Source: Acidobacteriota bacterium (lineage in GTDB: Bacteria; Acidobacteriota; Vicinamibacteria; Vicinamibacterales; CAVVIG01). Taken from it: DNA of 11,319 nucleotides. The translations under genes were made by a program, and so were the position numbers. This document shows positions 6,918 through 11,319 of the stretch, piece by piece (the stretch's first letter is position 1; each line of letters starts with the position of its first letter). The DNA lies in contig QHWL01000145.1 of NCBI GenBank assembly GCA_003222555.1, forward strand, positions 2,059 to 13,377. The letters run 5' to 3'. The notes beneath the pieces are model-generated. The model was not told the origin of the DNA and did not search any database. It saw only the letters and a list, made by a program, of their open reading frames with translations.

Positions 6918-7534
6918 TGCAGAAGCTCCTGCACGGCCGGCACGAGCTGGCGTACAAAGCTCTCGCCTGGTCTTTCCGTAATCTGACGGCCGCAACGCGA
7001 GCAATGGTGAACGCCGACGACCCCGGTCTCAATCATGCCGCCGGCAAACAAATCGATGCGACGGAGTCGTCCGGCGGCCGTACGAGGCGCCCGCGCATCG
7101 CTCAGGAGGCCAGAGGCCGCAATCCACGCCATGGCGGGCACGAAGCCTGCCGGTCCAAGGTCGGGGTCGTGGGCATAAGCGCGAGACACATACAACTCGC
7201 GCTCAGGCGCGCGGTGATGTGTGAGATATCGCTTTCGGAAACAGCCGTAACAGGGTCCATGGCGTGGGATCGTCAACGGGCCACACACCAACTTGTCGTC
7301 CGTCAGATGAGCAGACGACCATGGCACACCCGCCTGCCAGCACGCCTCGTCCAGGGCGTCGCACTCCTCGTCGTAAGGCCGCCACAGGGCGACAGCTACA
7401 AACGGCGCCCCGCTCAGGAACTCCGCACGTCGGTCGTGGATGACGTCAGTCAGCCGCCGCACGGTCGCGTCCACTTGTGACGTGATGATGCCCGCGACGG
7501 CGTCGCCAAACCGACCTTCGGTGAGAATCAGCAT
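6914..7534 (-). CDS. Short E1-like (ThiF-like) zinc protein, probable cyclodehydratase partner
   Basis: 206 residues from ATG 7534, seven bases after the YcaO stop. An in-frame GTG at 7543 would overlap that stop (GTGA) and add three residues. There are two CxxC pairs, C95/C98 (CYGC) and C178/C181 (CSRCG), spaced like the structural zinc tetrad of E1-like/ocin-ThiF-like cyclodehydratase partners. The central region (VAVALWRP, then AGVPWSSAHLTDDKLVCGPL) fits the Rossmann-like half of that fold. There is no winged-helix leader-binding segment at the N-terminus, so it resembles only the C-terminal two-thirds of the family. Inferred role: structural or activating partner of YcaO, while the leader is bound by the RRE-bearing fusion protein encoded next. 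I see no separate adenylation site. The family call is good; the division of labour is inference. Confidence 0.75.
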   Translation of the reverse strand: MLILTEGRFGDAVAGIITSQVDATVRRLTDVIHDRRAEFLSGAPFVAVALWRPYDEECDALDEACWQAGVPWSSAHLTDDKLVCGPLTIPRHGPCYGCFRKRYLTHHRAPERELYVSRAYAHDPDLGPAGFVPAMAWIAASGLLSDARAPRTAAGRLRRIDLFAGGMIETGVVGVHHCSRCGRQITERPGESFVRQLVPAVQELLQ

Positions 7535-7539
7535 AAGGA

Positions 7540-8883
7540 TCACGCGAACGGTTGAGGGGCCGGGTTGACATCGCTTTCGACACGCGTCCCGAAACCCGCC
7601 CATTCCGGATAGGCGTATAACCGAGAGTGGCCGAGGAACCGCGCTCGGCGAATTGTGCTCATCGGAAGGAGCCCTGGCGTGACGACCCGAACCACCCAAA
7701 GGCCCGCGTCTCGGACTTCGTCCGTGGTGATGTCCACGACAATCGCGTCGGTGCCGATCGCTTTCAGGCGATCGATGAGCAAGCGCAGGCGCGACGGCTC
7801 GTCTTGGGGAACGTCGATCGCGACCGCAGACAACGGTCGTCGCGCCACGCCTTTGAGAAGAAAGTCGAACGCGGAGCGTTGCTCAGAGCGCCCCATGTAT
7901 ACCGCGCCTTCATACAGGCTCTGGAAGTCGGCGACGTCTCGAGGAATCTCTCGGGGGATCTGAAAAACCGCCCGTGCCGGCGCGGCCTCGCGGATGGTCT
8001 TCGCGCACGCCGCGGCGGCGCTGAAATCGGTGGCGCAGCTGACGTACTGCGCGAGTTTTGGATGCCCCTCGACGACCTGCACGGAGTAGATGGTCGGGAT
8101 GCCAAGGTCGGTCGTGGCGTCGAAGAAGTACTGACGGATGAGGCTTCGTGCCAGGCGGCTGTAATTTGCTTCCAGCTCGCGTGGCAGCGGAGACTCGAAC
8201 TCGATTCGCGGGAGAGGAAGGCGCGCCAGCCATGTCAAGGCGATCGCGTCGCGCTCGATCATCTCGCAGATGGCGGAGACCAGGGCGGTGACGAGAGACG
8301 TGTGAGCGGCGACACCGGTCGTGATCGTCTGCCAGAAGTCTTCTCCCCGCCTCGGATGGATGTACAGATATGTCATCACCGCCGGCACGTATCGTTCACA
8401 CCGATCGATCAGCGAGTAGCCGCGGGCCCAGCGAATTGGCACGGTCGGGTCCGGTCTTCTCAAGGGGCACGCCGGATCGGCGTATTCCCGCTCCGAGCAC
8501 CTGGGCACAGTTCTCAGATCGAGCGCCGCGGCTCCTAATTCGTCGGCGCTTGCCACGATGAAGTCGGCCTGGTCGTAAACCATGCAGCAATAGCGCTCGG
8601 CCCCTTCGACCACCGCGCGGATCCACGCCTGGTCGGGATCGGGATCGGCGCCGGCACCGCCGAGGGACTCGTTGCGGGCATCGGTACCGTGAATAGTCGA
8701 GACGTGCGGGAACGTCATCGTGAGGTTGTCGAGCGCCGTGACGCCAACTTCGAAGACGGGCGCCGTGCATTCCTGTGTGAGGATGGTCACCTCTTCCATC
8801 AGGCCGCCGATGGGCCTCAGGAGTCCGGCGAACGGAAACCGGTCGCGCAGGCCCAAATCATCCACGAGGAGGACCGGGTTCAC
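7540..8883 (-). CDS. YcaO-domain azoline-forming cyclodehydratase (stand-alone D protein)
   Basis: 447 residues from GTG 8883, overlapping the upstream stop by four bases (GTGA). ATP-binding motifs of YcaO enzymes are visible: a Gly-rich SLGGAGAD loop (73-80) followed by the AVVEGAERY helix (90-98), and later CEMIERDA (206-213) after GVAAHTSLVTALVSA. The C-terminus ends PAPQPFA, with P441/P443/P445 forming the PxPxP tail typical of azoline-forming YcaOs and important for their catalysis. The enzyme uses ATP to phosphorylate the backbone amide and cyclise Cys/Ser/Thr side chains to thiazolines or oxazolines. No E1-like domain is fused to it, unlike the fused cyclodehydratases found in many thiopeptide clusters, so it must work with the separate E1-like proteins encoded immediately downstream. 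The frame is intact. Specificity (Cys versus Ser/Thr) cannot be read. Confidence 0.93.
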   Translation of the reverse strand: MNPVLLVDDLGLRDRFPFAGLLRPIGGLMEEVTILTQECTAPVFEVGVTALDNLTMTFPHVSTIHGTDARNESLGGAGADPDPDQAWIRAVVEGAERYCCMVYDQADFIVASADELGAAALDLRTVPRCSEREYADPACPLRRPDPTVPIRWARGYSLIDRCERYVPAVMTYLYIHPRRGEDFWQTITTGVAAHTSLVTALVSAICEMIERDAIALTWLARLPLPRIEFESPLPRELEANYSRLARSLIRQYFFDATTDLGIPTIYSVQVVEGHPKLAQYVSCATDFSAAAACAKTIREAAPARAVFQIPREIPRDVADFQSLYEGAVYMGRSEQRSAFDFLLKGVARRPLSAVAIDVPQDEPSRLRLLIDRLKAIGTDAIVVDITTDEVRDAGLWVVRVVTPGLLPMSTIRRARFLGHSRLYAYPEWAGFGTRVESDVNPAPQPFA

Positions 8884-9797
8884 GCGGCTTTGTCCTCTTG
8901 GGCTCGCTGCTCGAGCAACGCCGCCAGATAGGCTTCCTCAAGCGAGATGAGGCCCAGTCGGTTATTCATGAGATGGATGAAGTTGAAGGCCAGGATGTCC
9001 GTGGTCACCGGTCCGAGGTCCTCGATCTGCGCGTAGGCCCTGGAGCCACGCTGCAGCCGTTCTCGCCACCACTCAGTGAGGCGCGTCGCCCGTGCTGGAA
9101 GGTTTGGCGCCGAAACAATCCGAATCTGCTCCTCGCGCAACCGGCTTCCCTTTTCGAAGAAACGCGTCCGCCAATCCTCGGCCGCCATCGTCTCGCCTCC
9201 GAGCCAGTAAAAGCTGTAATTTCGCCAGAAACGTTGCGCTCCCTCTGAGGGCGCAAAGGCGTCGAGCACGACGTTCATCAAACACGGAGCGATCGTCTTC
9301 CGGGAGTACTGTCCCCGGGCCTCCTCGCCGAGGATTTCGAGCGCGACACTGCTGGAGGCTTCGAAGATTTCTTCTGCGATTGGCATTGCGGTCGCGCCTC
9401 CAAACTTCTCCAACTCCGGCTCGTACGCGTCGACCACGATGCCAACAGTCGCCTCCGCGGAAGGGCTCCGTTGAGCATCGAAGCCCACCGGAACCACCAT
9501 CGGCCGGTAGGCGCCCGGGGGGAAACGCACCATTTCCTCGAGTCCTTTCTCGCAGAGGGCGCGAATCGGTGGGGCAAGTCGGCTGGCGTCCCCGGCCAGA
9601 ACCTTGAAGCGCAGGCGCAAGTGGACGCCTTTCTCGTCGAGATAGCGGAGAAAGAACCAGCGCTCGAAGGGCTCGAGGGCCAGAATTTTCGGGACCGTTT
9701 CGAGAATCAGACCGTCGAACTTGTCCACCGCCTGGCCGAGATACAACTTCAAATAGATCCATTCCGTGAGGCCAAGCCGATTCGCATCGTCGGTCAT
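8880..9797 (-). CDS. Thiopeptide-type bacteriocin biosynthesis (SpaB_C) protein, probable glutamate-elimination enzyme
   Basis: 305 residues. The start is ATG 9797, inside the permease stop (ATGA) and preceded by GGAGGA at 9801-9806; a longer open frame upstream only overlaps the permease. The N-terminus has WIYLKLYLG (13-21) and WFFLRYLDEKGVHLRLRF (47-64), the family's signature with the conserved basic HLRLRF strand. The protein ends with a helical SLEEAYLAALLEQ region typical of the domain. In LanB enzymes this domain removes glutamate from glutamylated Ser/Thr to leave Dha/Dhb, and stand-alone copies pair with small LanB proteins like the one at 946-3483. A divergent subgroup instead performs the [4+2] cycloaddition that makes the thiopeptide pyridine core. 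With only one copy visible, elimination is the economical reading, but the alternative stays open if another copy lies outside the window. Confidence 0.88.
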   Translation of the reverse strand: MTDDANRLGLTEWIYLKLYLGQAVDKFDGLILETVPKILALEPFERWFFLRYLDEKGVHLRLRFKVLAGDASRLAPPIRALCEKGLEEMVRFPPGAYRPMVVPVGFDAQRSPSAEATVGIVVDAYEPELEKFGGATAMPIAEEIFEASSSVALEILGEEARGQYSRKTIAPCLMNVVLDAFAPSEGAQRFWRNYSFYWLGGETMAAEDWRTRFFEKGSRLREEQIRIVSAPNLPARATRLTEWWRERLQRGSRAYAQIEDLGPVTTDILAFNFIHLMNNRLGLISLEEAYLAALLEQRAQEDKAA

Positions 9798-10879
9798 CGT
9801 TCCTCCATGTCGAACTGAAACCGCCTCGTCGCGATCGTGATGACGACAATCGTCCACCCCGCCAGCGCGAGCACGTCGATCCAGGCCGGCAAGAGGCCGC
9901 CTACGCCGCCGACGATTTGGCGAAGCAGATCCGAGAGGTACGTCAATGGCACGACGTGCACGAGAGAACGCACGAAGGGCACGGCACTGAAATCGAAGAA
10001 GACCTGGCCAAAAAACAGCATCACGAAATTTGTGAGCATGACGATGACCATGCCCGATTCCATGCTTGGAACAGATCCCGCCAGGGCGTACCCCATCGCG
10101 ATCAGCATCACCGCGCCGAGGGCGGTCGAGAGGCCGAGCGCGATCCAACTGCCGGCGACGTGAACGTGGAAGAGCCATGCGCCGAGGCCGATGAGAAGCA
10201 ACAGTTGGAACGCACCGACCGTGAACCGAAGGAGCAGCTGGGAGACCATCAGCCCGACGCGGGAGATCGGCGTCGTCGACAAGTGCCGCAACGTACCGCG
10301 GTCCCGAGCCCTGAGCAGCGGCGCGGCCGTCGCAAACAAGCCGAGCTGTAACAGGGCCATCGCGATGAGGCCTGGAAAAATGAACGTGAAAGCGCTCATC
10401 GGCTTGGTCGCCGGCTCCTCTACCCTGTAGTCGATCGAAAATGGAATGCCGCTCTCTTCATGGGCCAGCTGGCCACGGACCGAGTCCATCGCCATCCTCG
10501 CGAACGTCGCCCATCGATCGTCCACCACGAGACGCACGGTTGCGGCGGGGCCGGCCGGTTGTGCCATAGGGATAACCAGCAGCGCCGCCAGTCGGCCGTC
10601 CCGCAGCCGTTCGTTTCCCTCCGCGAGCGTCACGCGTTCGGTGTTGACCGACTCGTAGGTCGCCAGCAGCTCGACGAAACGGTTCACCGGACGGTCCATG
10701 TCCGACGAGACGATCCCGAACTGGAATGTTGCGGGCCGACGGACCGCTTCGCTGACGCCGAAGGCCAGAAGGAACAGCAAGGGAAAGAAAAAACTGAAGA
10801 ACGCCGCGACGGGATCCCTGTAGAACTCTTTGAAGTTCATCTCGCACAGGGTGGGCAACACGCGGTACACGCGAGCCAT
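9794..10879 (-). CDS. ABC-2 type transporter permease
   Basis: 361 residues, ATG directly abutting the ATPase stop (TAA|ATG). The layout is that of ABC-2 permeases: a first transmembrane helix at about 24-42 (AAFFSFFFPLLFLLAFG), a large extracytoplasmic domain at about 45-165, then about five helices clustered in the C-terminal half. The cytoplasmic loop RDRGTLRHLSTTPISR between helices is the family's characteristic RE-GTLe-l-stPisr element. It should form a half-transporter pair with the ATPase encoded immediately upstream and export the mature peptide, perhaps also giving self-protection. It overlaps the next gene by four bases (ATGA), so the exporter is translated together with the biosynthetic enzymes. 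Substrate assignment rests on context only. Confidence 0.9.
   Translation of the reverse strand: MARVYRVLPTLCEMNFKEFYRDPVAAFFSFFFPLLFLLAFGVSEAVRRPATFQFGIVSSDMDRPVNRFVELLATYESVNTERVTLAEGNERLRDGRLAALLVIPMAQPAGPAATVRLVVDDRWATFARMAMDSVRGQLAHEESGIPFSIDYRVEEPATKPMSAFTFIFPGLIAMALLQLGLFATAAPLLRARDRGTLRHLSTTPISRVGLMVSQLLLRFTVGAFQLLLLIGLGAWLFHVHVAGSWIALGLSTALGAVMLIAMGYALAGSVPSMESGMVIVMLTNFVMLFFGQVFFDFSAVPFVRSLVHVVPLTYLSDLLRQIVGGVGGLLPAWIDVLALAGWTIVVITIATRRFQFDMEER
9801..9806 (-). promoter_or_regulatory. Ribosome binding site of the SpaB_C gene
   Basis: GGAGGA on the minus strand, three bases before ATG 9797 and inside the last codons of the permease gene. It supports the short start over the much longer upstream open frame. 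Confidence 0.65.
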
Positions 10880-11319
10880 TTAGTCCCGCATCCTTCTTCC
10901 GGTGACGTGCAAGAAAACGTCCTCGAGGGTCATGCGCTCCACTCGAAGGTCTTCGACCGAGTACCGGCCCTGCAGGCGGGCCGCCATGAGGACTTCCATC
11001 GCAGGTTCCAACGCGTCGGTGCGCGCAGTCACCGCATCCCGCGTCCGGCTGAGCGCATGCCGCTCAACGGACGCGAATTGGACGCACTCTTGGAGGTCCG
11101 CATGGGCCTGCGTCGTGAACCGTATGACCTGGCCCGGGCAGTAGTGATGGATGAGCTCGGAGGGCGAACCCATCGCTAAGATGTGTCCGCGATCGAGAAT
11201 CGCCACTCGGTCGCAGAGCTGCTGCGCTTCTTCCATTTGATGCGTCGTGAGCACGACGGTGCGATGGTTCCGCTTCTGCGGGTCGAGGAGGATGTTCCAC
11301 AAGGCCCGGCGACCCTGCG
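10880..11319 (-). CDS. ABC transporter ATP-binding protein, N-terminus cut by window
   Basis: The last 145 residues of a drug/peptide-exporter ATPase; the frame stays open to the right edge, so Walker A, the signature motif and Walker B lie outside. The visible part starts just after where Walker B and the D-loop should be, with GRRALWNILLD, then the H-loop TTHQMEEAQQLCDRVAILD, whose TTH histidine is the switch residue. The rest is the DrrA-like C-terminal extension with a final EDVFLHVTGR, the usual ending of this subfamily. It energises the ABC-2 permease encoded directly downstream, with no gap between stop and start. No intact start can be placed here; a TTG at 11302 is internal. Confidence 0.9.
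   Translation of the reverse strand, partial: QGRRALWNILLDPQKRNHRTVVLTTHQMEEAQQLCDRVAILDRGHILAMGSPSELIHHYCPGQVIRFTTQAHADLQECVQFASVERHALSRTRDAVTARTDALEPAMEVLMAARLQGRYSVEDLRVERMTLEDVFLHVTGRRMRD

Noticed and set aside
7627..8538. Plus-strand open frame of 303 codons opposite YcaO
   Set aside because: Antisense to YcaO motifs; product rich in Arg/Asp/Gly without any family features.
8880..10178. Extended start giving a 432-residue SpaB_C protein
   Set aside because: The extra 127 residues only read through the permease gene out of frame. ATG 9797 has a GGAGGA site and sits in a normal ATGA overlap.

Overview
The window is one continuous minus-strand gene cluster for a ribosomally made, post-translationally modified peptide (RiPP) that carries azole rings and probably dehydroamino acids, i.e. 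a linear azole-containing peptide of the goadsporin type or a thiopeptide relative. It is GC-rich throughout with strong GGAGG-type ribosome sites. It suggests a high-GC environmental bacterium; no rRNA, tRNA or housekeeping gene is present, so I do not assign a phylum. Both ends are cut: the ABC ATPase runs off the right edge and a flavin-dependent halogenase runs off the left edge.

In order of transcription (right to left): ABC-2 exporter ATPase (partial, 10880-11319); ABC-2 permease (9794-10879); SpaB_C / thiopeptide-type bacteriocin protein, probably the glutamate-elimination half of a split LanB dehydratase (8880-9797); stand-alone azoline-forming YcaO (7540-8883); a short E1-like (ThiF-like) zinc protein (6914-7534); a large fusion of leader-binding/E1-like domain with two nitroreductase (SagB-type azoline dehydrogenase) domains, broken by two -1 frame changes (6917 down to 4535); a PqqD-like plus M50 zinc metalloprotease fusion (3487-4533); the LanB N-terminal glutamylation protein (946-3483); a 17-codon ORF with a strong ribosome site (862-915); and the halogenase (1-860).

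Most junctions overlap, abut or lie within a few bases (TAA/ATG, ATGA, GTGA, TGA-G-ATG), so this reads as a single polycistronic message of more than 11 kb. The largest gap, 85 bases before the halogenase, contains only the 17-codon ORF and two ribosome sites. No promoter, terminator, repeat array or RNA gene is visible.

Proposed pathway (inferred from the families): the RRE-like domains bind the leader of a precursor peptide. YcaO with an E1-like partner cyclises Cys/Ser/Thr to azolines, and the nitroreductase protein oxidises them to azoles. The LanB N-domain protein glutamylates Ser/Thr and the SpaB_C protein eliminates glutamate to give Dha/Dhb. The halogenase adds a halogen, the M50 protease may remove the leader, and the ABC pair exports the product. 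The precursor gene is not in the window and should lie just outside it. The most unusual points are the halogenase, the E1/dehydrogenase fusion beside a second E1-like protein, the RRE-M50 fusion, and the double frame break.
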